A stretch of DNA of 64,000 nucleotides from Nocardioides perillae (GCF_013409425.1 NZ_JACCAC010000001.1:1736001-1800000), one strand, 5' to 3'. Positions 28,170 to 36,374 are shown, numbered from the stretch's first letter. The notes: a model not told the origin generated them from the letters alone. A program made the numbers and translations.

Positions 28170-29363
28170 TTACTGGTCGTTTTCGTCCGCGGTCGGCGTC
28201 CTGCGCGGCCCGGCGAAGGCCTCCAAGATGTGGCTGACGGACGGGGCGGACCGATCCTTTTCGATGTAGAACTCAGCGGTGATGGCTGAGGAGGAGTGGC
28301 CGAGCTGTCGAGCAGCGGTCTCCTTGTCGGCGAGCCGGTCGATGAGCGTCGCAACGGTCTTGCGGAAGAGATGCGGCTTGACCCAGTCGAGGCCAGCGTC
28401 CTTGCGAACGGCTCGCCAGCGCCGCTCCATGTTCCCGACTTGGTGCCACGTGCCGTTGCGGGTCGCGAAGACCGCGTTGAAGTGGTTCGGCGGCTGCTCG
28501 ACCCGACGCCGCAGCAGCACTTCCACGGCAAAGGGAGGCAGCTCGACGCTTCGGATGGAGGCGTCCGTCTTCGGCTTCGCCTTGCGGTAAGTGCCCCTGC
28601 CCGTCTCAGTCTTGATGGTGCCGTTGATGTAGGCGACAGGCTGCGCGGCGGCCAGGTCGACGTCCACCCAGCGAAGGGCAAGCACCTCGCCGATGCGCGC
28701 ACCGGTCGCGAGCATCAGGTCGATGACGTCGCGTAGGTCGGGGCGCGGGTTCGGTCCCGGCTTCGCCCGCTGCCCCTCCATGTGCGCCGCGACCGCGCTG
28801 CGGACAGCGTTCAGGTCCTCAACAGACAAGGCGCGGACCTGCTTGACGTCCCGCCGGAGCCGTGAGGTCTCCCGCACCGGGTTCGATGGAATGGCGCCAT
28901 CGAGGACAGCCGATGCCATGAGCATTCCGAGGACCGTCTTGACCTTCTTCCGGCGTGACTCCGTCGGCTGGCCGTGAATGAAGCGCTCGCAGCGTCCCGC
29001 GTTCAGCTCGGAGAGCCGGAGACTCCCCAGGGCCGGGTTGATGACCTTGTCGACGAGCCGCTTGTACTCGGCATGCGTCGAGGCCTCTCGGTACGTCGAG
29101 TTCTCGATGGAGGCCAGCCAGGCCGCGGCCGCGTCGCGGACCTTCATCGATCCCGTCATGAGGTGCTCGGAGGGGGCAACCCGCTCGGCGCAGAGTCGCT
29201 TCAGCTCACGTTCGGCGGCCGCCTCCGTCCGAGCCGTCGCAGTCACTCGGCGGGTGACGCCGTCGACGTCACGGAAGCGCGTCAGCGCGCGGTAGACGCC
29301 CGGGCGGGCCTCGGACACGGTGATGCGCCCGTGCGCATCGATGGGGAGAGGAGGCCGGCCCAT
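28170..29363 (-). CDS. int: Tyrosine recombinase/integrase 2
   Basis: A protein of 397 residues. The N-terminal arm-binding domain has ITVSEARPGVYRALTRFRDV; the catalytic domain has ATGARIGEVLALRW (Arg I), VKPHLFRKTVATLIDRL (HxxR) and LGHSSSAITAEFYIE (His/Tyr). It is unlike integrase 1 outside the motifs, so it was acquired with a different element. It ends 33 bp before the terminator next to the tRNA-Met fragment and its element would extend to the right. Confidence 0.9.
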   Translation of the reverse strand: MGRPPLPIDAHGRITVSEARPGVYRALTRFRDVDGVTRRVTATARTEAAAERELKRLCAERVAPSEHLMTGSMKVRDAAAAWLASIENSTYREASTHAEYKRLVDKVINPALGSLRLSELNAGRCERFIHGQPTESRRKKVKTVLGMLMASAVLDGAIPSNPVRETSRLRRDVKQVRALSVEDLNAVRSAVAAHMEGQRAKPGPNPRPDLRDVIDLMLATGARIGEVLALRWVDVDLAAAQPVAYINGTIKTETGRGTYRKAKPKTDASIRSVELPPFAVEVLLRRRVEQPPNHFNAVFATRNGTWHQVGNMERRWRAVRKDAGLDWVKPHLFRKTVATLIDRLADKETAARQLGHSSSAITAEFYIEKDRSAPSVSHILEAFAGPRRTPTADENDQ

Positions 29364-29466
29364 CAGCCGGTCGCTCGCAAGCCGGGTGCGGGGCGGCGAC
29401 GGCGTGTCATCGAGCCGAGCGCGTTGTGCGCCGGCGCCCGGCCTCGGGCGGAGTCGGCGGTGGCGA

Positions 29467-29487
29467 AGTGTCGCGTGCCGGGTTCAG
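29467..29487. repeat. Left arm of a palindrome split by an IS3 element
   Basis: AGTGTCGCGTGCCGGGT (29467-29483) plus TCAG. The exact complement of the arm stands beyond the IS at 30786-30802, preceded by the second TCAG (30782-30785). Without the IS this is a perfect 17-bp stem with a TCAG loop, either a factor-independent terminator or another palindromic site. Confidence 0.85.
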
Positions 29488-30341
29488 TGGAGGCTCTGAA
29501 CTGACGCGCCGACGGTAGTCGGGGCGGGGTTGTGCCGGTAGTGCTCGTCCTCGAACTCGACGGGTGGGACGAGTCCGATCTCGCCGTGCAGGCGTCGGTG
29601 GTTGAACCAGTCGATGTACTCCGCGACGGCGATCTCGAGGTCGTCGATGATCTTCCACGGTCCCTTGTTTTGGACCAGCTCGGCCTTGAACAGCGAGTTG
29701 AACGCCTCGGCCAGGGCGTTGTCGTAGGAATCGCCTGTCGACCCGACCGACGCGACGGCGCCGGCCTCGGCCAGTCGCTGGGTGTAGCGCACCGCGAGGT
29801 ACTGAACGCCCTTGTCGGAGTGTGCGATCACGCCGGTGGTGTCCTGGCCGGCGTGCTGGCGAGTCCACAGGCCCATCTCGAGGGCGTCCAGCGCCAGGTC
29901 GGTGCGCAGGCTCTTCGACAGTTGCCAGCCCACGACGCGGCGGGAGTAGACGTCGATGACGAAGGCCGCGTAGACCCAGCCGGCGAAGGTGCGGCAGTAG
30001 GTGATGTCGGCGACCCAGACCCGGTTCGGTGCCGGCGCCTTGAAGTCGCGGTCCAGCAGGTCCGGCCTCGTGTCGGGTCCGCTCCCGGGGATCGTGGTGC
30101 GTGGGCCCTTGCCTCTGCTGATCCCACGGAGCCCGTCGGCGCGCATCAGCCGGTGCACGGTGCACCTGGCGATCCGGTGGCCGCGCCGGTTGAGCTCGGC
30201 GTGCATCTTCCGCACCCCGTAGACGCCGTAGTTCTCCGAGTGCACCCGGCGGAGCACCTGCAGGTGCTGCTCGTCGGCGACCGCTCGCGCCGACGGCGGC
30301 CGGGCCTTGGCGGCGTAGTAGGTGCTCGGGGCGATCTGCAT
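29484..30341 (-). CDS. IS3-family transposase OrfB
   Basis: A protein of 285 residues from ATG 30341; the rve/DDE core has WVADITYCRTFAGWVYAAFV (first D), GVIAHSDKGVQYLAVRYTQR (second D) and DSYDNALAEAFNSLFKAELV (E). The N-terminal HTH_21 segment (APSTYYAAKARPPSARAV) is present. The region joining OrfA to OrfB (30342-30460) needs more than one frame change, not the usual single programmed shift, so the fusion protein may no longer be made. The stop codon is formed by bases of the target duplication (TCA at 29484-29486). Confidence 0.88.
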   Translation of the reverse strand: MQIAPSTYYAAKARPPSARAVADEQHLQVLRRVHSENYGVYGVRKMHAELNRRGHRIARCTVHRLMRADGLRGISRGKGPRTTIPGSGPDTRPDLLDRDFKAPAPNRVWVADITYCRTFAGWVYAAFVIDVYSRRVVGWQLSKSLRTDLALDALEMGLWTRQHAGQDTTGVIAHSDKGVQYLAVRYTQRLAEAGAVASVGSTGDSYDNALAEAFNSLFKAELVQNKGPWKIIDDLEIAVAEYIDWFNHRRLHGEIGLVPPVEFEDEHYRHNPAPTTVGASVQSLH

Positions 30342-30781
30342 CCCGGCCCGTCGTAGGACGGTGCAGATCGGCTCGACCCCGAACCGGCCGCGGGTGCTGG
30401 TCGATGTAATCGACCAGCACCGCCGTGGTCACTTCAACTTGCGGTCGAGCTCCGCCGCGGCGAAAACGCCGACGCCGTCCGCAAGATCTCGTTCGCCCGC
30501 CGCAGCTCGCGAACCTCACGCTCGAGCTCGACGATCCGCTGCGCCTCGGCGGTGGTCACGCCGGGGCGGTGCCCCTCGTCGATCTCGGCCTGCTGGACCC
30601 GGTTGCGCAGCGTCTCGGGGTTGATCCCCAACTGCTCACCGACCCGACGCAGAGCGCCCGTCTTCGTCGCCGGGTCACGCCGCAGGTCGACCGCCATCCG
30701 GATCGCCCGCTCCCGAAGCTCCTCGGGATATTTCCTCGGTGCTGCCATGACTCTCATCCTTCTGTGGAATGAGAGCCTCCA
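29488..30781 (-). mobile_element. IS3-family insertion sequence (complete ends)
   Basis: 1294 bp. Terminal inverted repeats begin TGGAGGCTCT (29488-29497) and end AGAGCCTCCA (30772-30781). A 4-bp target duplication TCAG flanks it at 29484-29487 and 30782-30785. It carries OrfA and OrfB on the minus strand. The insertion lies in the loop of a palindrome and truncates the end of the gene at 31215. Confidence 0.88.
30434..30757 (-). CDS. IS3-family transposase OrfA
   Basis: A protein of 107 residues: HTH domain KYPEELRERAIRMAVDLRRD ... VGEQLGINPETLRNRV, then a leucine-zipper-like segment (IVELEREVRELRRANEILRT) used for dimerisation. ATG 30757 or ATG 30748 starts it. It ends at the A6/T-rich frameshift region where OrfB would be joined. 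Confidence 0.85.
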   Translation of the reverse strand: MRVMAAPRKYPEELRERAIRMAVDLRRDPATKTGALRRVGEQLGINPETLRNRVQQAEIDEGHRPGVTTAEAQRIVELEREVRELRRANEILRTASAFSPRRSSTAS

Positions 30782-31215
30782 TCAGACCCGGCACGCGACA
30801 CTGGGCTGATCGGCCGGGCGTCCGCCGGCAGCCGCAGTGCCTTCAAGAGAGCCGAGCGTTGTTCCGGCCGCCCCACCAGACGCAGCGGCGTCGAAGAGCT
30901 CCCGTCCGAAAGGCGCAGCACGCCGTTCACCGTCCGCGTGTGCTCCGTGACCTGAACGTTGCGGCGCACCATCCTCCGGAATCGGTCGGTCATCAGCGTC
31001 CACGACAGCAGGCGTTCGGAGGTGACGGCCACGAACACGTCCCGAGAGCCGTCGGTGAGGACGTCCAGGTACAGCACGAGCTCGCTCTGGTCGAGCTCGG
31101 CGAGGAGGCGTCTCCACACCCGAGCGGTCGGCATCGCGAGGGACACCGACTGCTTGGCCGCTGCCCAAGCCTCCTGGGTGCGCGGGTCGGCGCTCACGTC
31201 CATCGCTGAGGTCAT
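30754..31215 (-). CDS. Unknown protein, 3' end altered by IS insertion
   Basis: A frame of 153 residues from ATG 31215, coupled to the DUF3883 gene (ATGA). Most of it is soluble alpha/beta (LVLYLDVLTDGSRDVFVAVT; RMVRRNVQVTEHTRTVNGVL). The last nine codons (30781 leftward) come from the IS end, so the native terminus is lost. Rejoined without the IS, the frame would continue about 40 codons towards 29370. Family unknown. Confidence 0.5.
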   Translation of the reverse strand: MTSAMDVSADPRTQEAWAAAKQSVSLAMPTARVWRRLLAELDQSELVLYLDVLTDGSRDVFVAVTSERLLSWTLMTDRFRRMVRRNVQVTEHTRTVNGVLRLSDGSSSTPLRLVGRPEQRSALLKALRLPADARPISPVSRAGSDGGSHSTEG

Positions 31216-32003
31216 TGAGCGAGGTTGACGCGGTAGACGGTCGGATCGGCGGCCGCGGTCACAGACTCTCGATCGAACTCGAGGAGCGTCGGATCGGTGA
31301 GCGTGTTGGTCACCACGGCCAAGAGCCAGTCGGGGTCGGTCTCGGCGCTGCGCAGCTCGTTGCGGGTTAGCAGGATCGAGGGCATCGAGCTCGACACGCC
31401 CTTGACCTCGAGGTGGCGCTCCTCGCTGTCGCGGGCCGCGGCTAGGTCCCAGCCGCACTTGAGGAGGGCGACGCGGGTGACTGTCCAACCGGCCGCTTCG
31501 TAGTGGCGCTGGACCACGGCCTCGGCGGCCAGTTCGACCTTGCGGTTCGTGGCTGCATCTCCGTAACCGGCTCCCCAGGCTCCGACGGCGATCGTGCTCG
31601 AGGTCGCGCGTGGGTCGCCGGGGTGGACTGGGGTCTCTATCGGACCGCTGTACTCGCGAACGAGCACTGGCACTGACCGTGGGTGCGTCCGGTAGCCCAG
31701 GCCTCGCTGCGTGAGGACCTTGACCAGGTCAGTGCGGAGAGGGATCAGGCGGTGACGGGTCTCCTTGCCGATCTCGAGCAACTCGGCCCACAGGGTCATG
31801 ATGTTGCCGGGGGAGCGATGCCATTCGTCGTCGTAGGGCGCGGCGGTGTCCCACAAGTAGGCGTGGAGGAGCGTGAGGAGTTCTTCCTGCTCCTCGGGGC
31901 GGTAGAGCTTGAGCGGCACCCGTGCTCGGCCGAGCTCGTCGGCTCGGCTGAGGCCGGCCAGGATGAGGTCAACGAGCCGAGCGTTGGAGTCGTGCGAGCT
32001 CAC
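31212..32003 (-). CDS. DUF3883 domain protein
   Basis: A protein of 263 residues from GTG 32003. The C-terminal half reads VVQRHYEAAGWTVTRVALLK, then GWDLAAARDSEERHLEVKGV, then LLTRNELRSAETDPDWLLAV, the DUF3883 (NO VEIN C-terminal) pattern with the GxD...ExK layout of PD-(D/E)xK folds. The N-terminal half is unassigned. It lies in a four-gene operon with 1-4 bp overlaps. DUF3883 proteins are often associated with restriction and anti-phage loci; a nuclease role is inferred. Confidence 0.8.
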   Translation of the reverse strand: MSSHDSNARLVDLILAGLSRADELGRARVPLKLYRPEEQEELLTLLHAYLWDTAAPYDDEWHRSPGNIMTLWAELLEIGKETRHRLIPLRTDLVKVLTQRGLGYRTHPRSVPVLVREYSGPIETPVHPGDPRATSSTIAVGAWGAGYGDAATNRKVELAAEAVVQRHYEAAGWTVTRVALLKCGWDLAAARDSEERHLEVKGVSSSMPSILLTRNELRSAETDPDWLLAVVTNTLTDPTLLEFDRESVTAAADPTVYRVNLAQ

Positions 32004-32317
32004 GGGCGATCGCTCGGCGAGCCTTGCGGGTACTCCACGCCGAAGTGGTCGGCGATGAGGCCGGTCGTCTCACAGCCCCAGGTCGAGCGGCGATCCATGG
32101 GGTCCGGGTCGTCATCGAGCGAGTCGCAGACGCCCGTGCCGGCCCCGCAGTCGCGGTGCAGTGCCAGGAGCTTGCGGGCGAGCGGGTCGTTGATCGTGTT
32201 GAGGCGACGCATCGCGTCCACCCACCGGGAGACCGGTGTGGGGGAGTCGTCGACCTCGTGTACGACGTCCATGTGCCAGGCCTCGCTGGCTTCCTCGTCG
32301 TACTCGTAGCGGGTCAT
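32000..32317 (-). CDS. Unknown acidic protein
   Basis: A protein of 105 residues, acidic, with three cysteines (CGAGTGVCDSLDDD; WGCETTGLIADHFGVEY). Its ends overlap both neighbours (TGATG at 32317, GTGA at 32000), so it is part of the DUF3883 operon. No family recognised. Confidence 0.5.
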   Translation of the reverse strand: MTRYEYDEEASEAWHMDVVHEVDDSPTPVSRWVDAMRRLNTINDPLARKLLALHRDCGAGTGVCDSLDDDPDPMDRRSTWGCETTGLIADHFGVEYPQGSPSDRP

Positions 32318-32571
32318 CAGCGCATCCCGAAGTACGAGGTGATCCGGTCGACCTGCTTCTGGTCCAGCAGCGCCGGCCGCCAGGCCCCGTAGGCGTTGGT
32401 CAGGTCGATGACGAGCTGGCGGGTCTGGTCGAGGCTGAGGTCGATGGTGACCGTCTCGCCGTCGGTATTAGTGACCTTGAGGTCGACGCGCTGGACGTCC
32501 TCGTCGACGTAGCGGGCGTGAGCCCCGATCTTCTTGGCCCTCACGGCCTCGCTAGGCTTGAAGAATGCCAC
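32317..32571 (-). CDS. Small unknown protein heading the DUF3883 operon
   Basis: A protein of 84 residues from GTG 32571. RVDLKVTNTDGETVTIDLSL looks like a beta meander followed by a helical end (DQTRQLVIDLTNAYGAWRPA). No motif identifies it. It is the first gene of the operon that runs to the IS at 30781. Confidence 0.5.
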   Translation of the reverse strand: MAFFKPSEAVRAKKIGAHARYVDEDVQRVDLKVTNTDGETVTIDLSLDQTRQLVIDLTNAYGAWRPALLDQKQVDRITSYFGMR

Positions 32572-32640
32572 AGGTGAATCGTGGCACGCCGGGCTCCTCG
32601 GCAGGGCGTGAACGGCTGGCGACGCAGGCCAGCCATCCGT

Positions 32641-33387
32641 CTAGCGAAGCTGAGGCAATTCGCCAGATCCCGAGCGATCTCGTCGCCCGAGGATGCTTGC
32701 CAGTTCAGCCAGGGTGTCCTCGCCCAGCATGGCGGGGTTGGTCGCCATGGCCTCCAGCAAGCTCTTGACCTGGTCAGACGGGAGTTCGGCCAGAGAGCGC
32801 TGCAGCTCGGGCACGCCTTCGCCATCGACGATGTTGGCGTTTGTTACGAGCCTCATCTGCTCGTCGCTGTACGCGCGGGCGGCGAGGGCCGCGAGGTAGC
32901 GTGCCTGCGCCTCCGCACTCGACATGCTGGGGCGGTCTTCTGCCGGCGCCTCAGCCAGTTCCCGCGAGGGCTCGACAACAGTCGCCTCGACAGGGACAGC
33001 CTTCTTCTCCGCCAGGCGGAGTGAGCGTCGCTCGCGCATCTTGGCCCGCCGCGCGTCGATGGCTGGGCGAGCCGTTTCCCGCCACCATTGCTCTGCGAGG
33101 GGCTTGGCTTTGGCGATCCCGCGGTCGATCAAGTGGGAGACCAGGTCAGCGATGAACTGTTCGAGTTCTTCCTCTTCGCGAGTGCGGCGCCGCTGTTCGA
33201 CGGGGACGTAGACCGTCTCAGTGACGACAAGAGGCTCGGGCTCGCTACCGTCGTCGGGGATGAATCGAGCGCTGCCCTTGAGGTTGCCCTCGCTGTCGAA
33301 GAGGTTCTGGTGAAGGCCACCTTCCCTCTTCTGGCCAGGGGTGAGGTCGTCGTCGTCCCACTCGTAGTGCCCCTTGATGCGCCCCAT
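32641..33387 (-). CDS. Unknown hydrophilic protein
   Basis: A protein of 248 residues, starting MGRIKGHYEWDDDDLTPGQK. The N-terminal 65 residues are Asp/Gly rich; the middle is Arg/Glu-rich and probably helical (RRRTREEEELEQFIADLVSH); the C-terminal part (SLAELPSDQVKSLLEAMATN) is helical. No transmembrane segment. It precedes the DUF3883 operon by 69 bp on the same strand. Function unknown. Confidence 0.5.
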   Translation of the reverse strand: MGRIKGHYEWDDDDLTPGQKREGGLHQNLFDSEGNLKGSARFIPDDGSEPEPLVVTETVYVPVEQRRRTREEEELEQFIADLVSHLIDRGIAKAKPLAEQWWRETARPAIDARRAKMRERRSLRLAEKKAVPVEATVVEPSRELAEAPAEDRPSMSSAEAQARYLAALAARAYSDEQMRLVTNANIVDGEGVPELQRSLAELPSDQVKSLLEAMATNPAMLGEDTLAELASILGRRDRSGSGELPQLR

Positions 33388-33477
33388 GCGCCGACTCTAA
33401 TTGCTGGTCCGCGGGTGAATCGGGGATCGTGCAAGGGAGAACGCGGTCTTCAGCACCGTGAGGCCCGTAGGCGGGCT

Positions 33478-33695
33478 CTACGGAGAAGTCAGTGCCCGGA
33501 TGTTCTCGGGCATGAGGGACATGTCGGCGCCGAGCGGAACGACGGTGAAGATCTTGCTGACGTCGTTCATGCTGATCGAGGTCGGGTTCAGGGTCGGGAG
33601 AGTGGCGCCAAGTGGGTGGATGCGCTCCACTCCGACGTGAGCTGCGGCCTCGTCCAGGCGCTCGTTGTGATCCGGACCCGAGGAGTAGGTGCGAC
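33478..33695 (-). pseudogene. C-terminal fragment of a gene cut by an IS3 element
   Basis: The minus frame reading out of the IS edge gives clean protein: HNERLDEAAAHVGVERIHPL, then TSISMNDVSKIFTVVPLGAD and MPENIRALTSP, stop at 33478. There is no start inside the fragment, and I find no obvious N-terminal half on the other side of the IS. Family unknown. Confidence 0.5.
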
Positions 33696-33735
33696 GGAGC
33701 CTGACCCGGTTCCCCGGACACGGTTGGTGTGGTGA

Positions 33736-34614
33736 TCATGCAGCTGTTTCTGCGGCGGTGTGAAGCGTTTCGAACTCGACGGGGCTGAGCATCCCGAGGC
33801 TGGTGTGGCGACGTCGCGGGTTGTACCAGGCTTCGATCCATTCGAAGATCGCGGAGGCGAGCTGCTCTTGGCTGGTCCAGCGGCGGGTGTCGAGCAGCTC
33901 GCGCTGCATGGTGGCCCAGAACGACTCCATCATCGTGTTGTCGACTGACGAGGCCACCCGGCCCATAGATCCCAGCAGCCCCGCGGTGCGCAGCCGGTGG
34001 CCGAAGACCCAGCTGGTGTACTGACTGCCCCTGTCGGCGTGGACGATCGTGCCGGGCTCGGGGTGGCGTCGCCAGGTGGCCATCTGCAGGGCATCGACGA
34101 CCAGGTCTGAGCGCATGTGGTCGGCGATCGACCAGCCCACGATGGCGCGGCTGAAAACGTCGAGGACCGCGCAGCAGTAGACCTTCCCGGTGGTCGTGGG
34201 GTGCTCGGTGATGTCGGTACACCACAGACGGTTCGGTTCATCAGCAACGAACTGGCGCTGCACGAGGTCCTCGTGCGGGGCCGGCATCGGTTGCTTGCGC
34301 CGCTTCTTGTGGGTGTTCCCGCCGATCCCCGAACGCCCGGTCAGCCGAAGCAGCCGCGCGACTCGCTTGCGACCGACCCGAACGTCGAGAGCCATCCGCA
34401 ACTCGGCGTGGACCCGCGGGGTGCCGTAGGTGCCACGCGACATGGCGTGGATGTCGACCATCGTGTTGGCCAGGTAGGCGTCCTCGAGATCCCGCACCGA
34501 GGGTGGCCGGTCGCGCCACTCGTAGAACCCTGATCGAGAGACCTTCAAGATCCGGCAGGTCACCGCGACGTCGATCCCGTCATCGGCGAGTTCCTGGACC
34601 AGCCGGAACATCAT
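33736..34614 (-). CDS. IS3-family transposase OrfB
   Basis: A protein of 292 residues. HTH_21 segment (VTCRILKVSRSGFYEWRDRP) then the rve core: RLWCTDITEHPTTTGKVYCC (D), GTIVHADRGSQYTSWVFGHR (D), SSVDNTMMESFWATMQRELL (E). All DDE residues are present. It overlaps OrfA by 4 bp (ATGA), which allows coupling or frameshift. It differs from the element at 29488, so these are two separate insertions. Confidence 0.9.
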   Translation of the reverse strand: MMFRLVQELADDGIDVAVTCRILKVSRSGFYEWRDRPPSVRDLEDAYLANTMVDIHAMSRGTYGTPRVHAELRMALDVRVGRKRVARLLRLTGRSGIGGNTHKKRRKQPMPAPHEDLVQRQFVADEPNRLWCTDITEHPTTTGKVYCCAVLDVFSRAIVGWSIADHMRSDLVVDALQMATWRRHPEPGTIVHADRGSQYTSWVFGHRLRTAGLLGSMGRVASSVDNTMMESFWATMQRELLDTRRWTSQEQLASAIFEWIEAWYNPRRRHTSLGMLSPVEFETLHTAAETAA

Positions 34615-34898
34615 TTTGGAAGGACGTTCTCCCTAGCGAAGTAGGCACTGGCCCGCTTCAAGATCTCGATTTCCATGTCCTTGACGCGCAGCTCGCGACG
34701 CAGTCGCACGAGCTCGGCGCGCTCGTCGGTCGAGAGCCCTTCCTTCAGGCCCTCGTCGACGTCCGCGCGGCTCATCCAGTTGCGCAGGCACGACTCGCTG
34801 ATCCCGAGATCCTTGGCGATCGCAGAGACCGGCTTCTCGCCCATGCGGGCCAGCTCGACGGCTCGCTGACGGAACTCCAGCGGATGTGGTGCAGGCAT
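34611..34898 (-). CDS. IS3-family transposase OrfA
   Basis: A protein of 95 residues: HTH (HPLEFRQRAVELARMGEKPV; SAIAKDLGISESCLRNWMSR) and a leucine-zipper-like end (LVRLRRELRVKDMEIEILKR). Length and layout are those of IS3 OrfA proteins. Confidence 0.88.
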   Translation of the reverse strand: MPAPHPLEFRQRAVELARMGEKPVSAIAKDLGISESCLRNWMSRADVDEGLKEGLSTDERAELVRLRRELRVKDMEIEILKRASAYFARENVLPK

Positions 34899-35070
34899 CG
34901 CGAACTCCCTTCCGAGAGGCAGTGTCCCCTCAGATCAGGTGTCCGGACTACCGGGTCAGGCTCCTCTCTGGTTACGGCGACGGGTCATCCGTCCGATTGG
35001 TGAGCCTGGATCCGCCACTCTGCTGACGCCTGTAGCCCCCCAATACAGCATCACCCGCATAACCACACGG

Positions 35071-35526
35071 ATGTTGGGTACTTCAGTGACCGTGACCGAC
35101 GACGAGCTTGTGCGCGCTTGGGAGGACGAGCCCGACCAGATCACCGGTCGCGGCAAGCGGCACGGGCACCCGGTCGACTCGAGACGGGTTGCCATGGCCC
35201 GCGAGCGCCTGCCATCAGCAGCGGAGGGGGACCGGCTCACCAGCGTGCTCTCATTGATAGCCGATCCCACTCGGACGCGACTGCTGTACGCCCTTGACGT
35301 GGTCGACGAACTCTGTGTGGGCGACCTCGCCATTGCTTTGTCGGTGAGCGAGGACGCGGTCTCCTACGGACTCCGGCTGCTCCGTACCGCCGGGCTGGTT
35401 ACACGACGGAAGGAGGGCCGGATCGTGTACTACCGGCTCGCAGAGGGCTTTCCCGAGCCACTTCGACAGCACTGCCTACGTCAGCTCATCGAAATGTCTC
35501 GCGCTCCGGCCGACGACGACGGCTGA
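35071..35526 (+). CDS. ArsR/SmtB-family metal-responsive repressor
   Basis: A protein of 151 residues from ATG 35071. The winged helix has VVDELCVGDLAIALSVSEDA, then VSYGLRLLRTAGLVTRRKEG and RIVYYRLAEG. The ELCVGDLA stretch is the alpha-3 motif of SmtB/ZiaR sensors (one Cys). The alpha-5 ligand set D-H-H-E is only partly present (EPLRQHCLRQLIE), so the metal and site cannot be named. It opens the region with DUF305 and the complex-I-like genes, all rightward, and may control them. It starts about 100 bp after the IS3 element. Confidence 0.8.
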   Translation: MLGTSVTVTDDELVRAWEDEPDQITGRGKRHGHPVDSRRVAMARERLPSAAEGDRLTSVLSLIADPTRTRLLYALDVVDELCVGDLAIALSVSEDAVSYGLRLLRTAGLVTRRKEGRIVYYRLAEGFPEPLRQHCLRQLIEMSRAPADDDG

Positions 35527-35809
35527 CGCCAAGATGAATGACATCAACCACCGCAACCCACCTCGATCGGGAAGGACCACTCCCCATGTCATCGCACCAC
35601 GGGCAGGAGCCGTCCGTGCCAGCAAGCCGCGCAGGGAGCCTCCGGTGCCTGCCCGCCGCCGGGCGCACGCTCCTTGACCCCGGAGCCGCGGGGGGCGGGA
35701 CGTGCGATCAATGAGGAGCTATCAATGACGAGAGGAATCTGAGCATGAGCATGCAGAGAGGCAGGACCAGCACTCCGAGCACGACCAGCACAAACAGCAC
35801 GAGCGGAAG
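35527..35809. other. Gap with possible short ORF and out-of-frame His-rich leader
   Basis: 283 bp. A 42-codon frame (35586-35714, starts MSSHHGQEPSVPASRAGS) follows GGAAGG but has no recognisable product. Immediately before the DUF305 start, the DUF305 frame continues upstream as EHEHAERQDQHSEHDQHKQH, a His-rich leader without a start codon, while an ATG with GAGGAG (35725) lies in a different frame. A one-base indel may have cut off the true N-terminus. Confidence 0.4.
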
Positions 35810-36337
35810 ATGTACCTCCGCTTCGCGGCGATGATCCTGACCGCGATGGTGGTCATGTACTGGGCGATGTTCGCCGGCACCTACGAGTGGAGCCACGTCC
35901 GCTGGAGCGAGAGCCGCTTGTTCATGGCGCTCACCATGGGCGGCACCATGGGCCTGGTCATGCTGGCCTGGATGCTCAACATGTACAAGAGCACCCGGCT
36001 CAATCTGGTCATCGTCGGGGTGAGCCTTCTTCTGCTGGCCGGAGGGATCTTCCTGGACCGTAGCCAGGCCACGGTCCAGGACCGGGCGTTCATGCGGGCG
36101 ATGATCCCGCACCACTCGCTGGCGATCACCCGCTCGGAGCGCTCGGAGCTGACGGACGTCCGAGTGTGCGAGCTGGCGGTGGAGATCAGTGAGGCGCAGC
36201 GGCGCGAGATCCTCGAGATGGACTGGCTCATCCAGGACATCGCCGAGAACGGGGAGGCCGATACCCCGGCGGAGGCGGAGGCACGCCCGGTCCCCGACTT
36301 CGACCGGCCGGCCGAGCGACAGTGCCCCACGGGATGA
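35810..36337 (+). CDS. DUF305 membrane protein
   Basis: A protein of 175 residues from the first in-frame ATG. Three predicted membrane segments: YLRFAAMILTAMVVMYWAMF, LFMALTMGGTMGLVMLAWML, LNLVIVGVSLLLLAGGIFL. Then FMRAMIPHHSLAITRSERSE, the HHxxA motif of DUF305, a family linked to copper and other metals. In-frame upstream codons encode a His-rich stretch, so the real N-terminus may be longer (see the gap entry). It is 38 bp before nuoA and probably in the same transcript. Confidence 0.8.
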   Translation: MYLRFAAMILTAMVVMYWAMFAGTYEWSHVRWSESRLFMALTMGGTMGLVMLAWMLNMYKSTRLNLVIVGVSLLLLAGGIFLDRSQATVQDRAFMRAMIPHHSLAITRSERSELTDVRVCELAVEISEAQRREILEMDWLIQDIAENGEADTPAEAEARPVPDFDRPAERQCPTG

Positions 36338-36374
36338 CCGGCACAGCACGCCCGCGGCCGGCCAGGAGCGGACG

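Larger units (their letters stand above)
33696..34964 (-). mobile_element. IS3-family insertion sequence
   Basis: About 1.27 kb. Inverted repeats at 33696-33721 and 34939-34964 agree at 23 of 26 positions, the three differences lying in the centre. If the element proper begins with TG at 33702 and ends with CA at 34958, the outer GGAGCC/GGCTCC is a target palindrome; no direct duplication is seen. OrfA and OrfB are intact and overlap. Confidence 0.82.
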
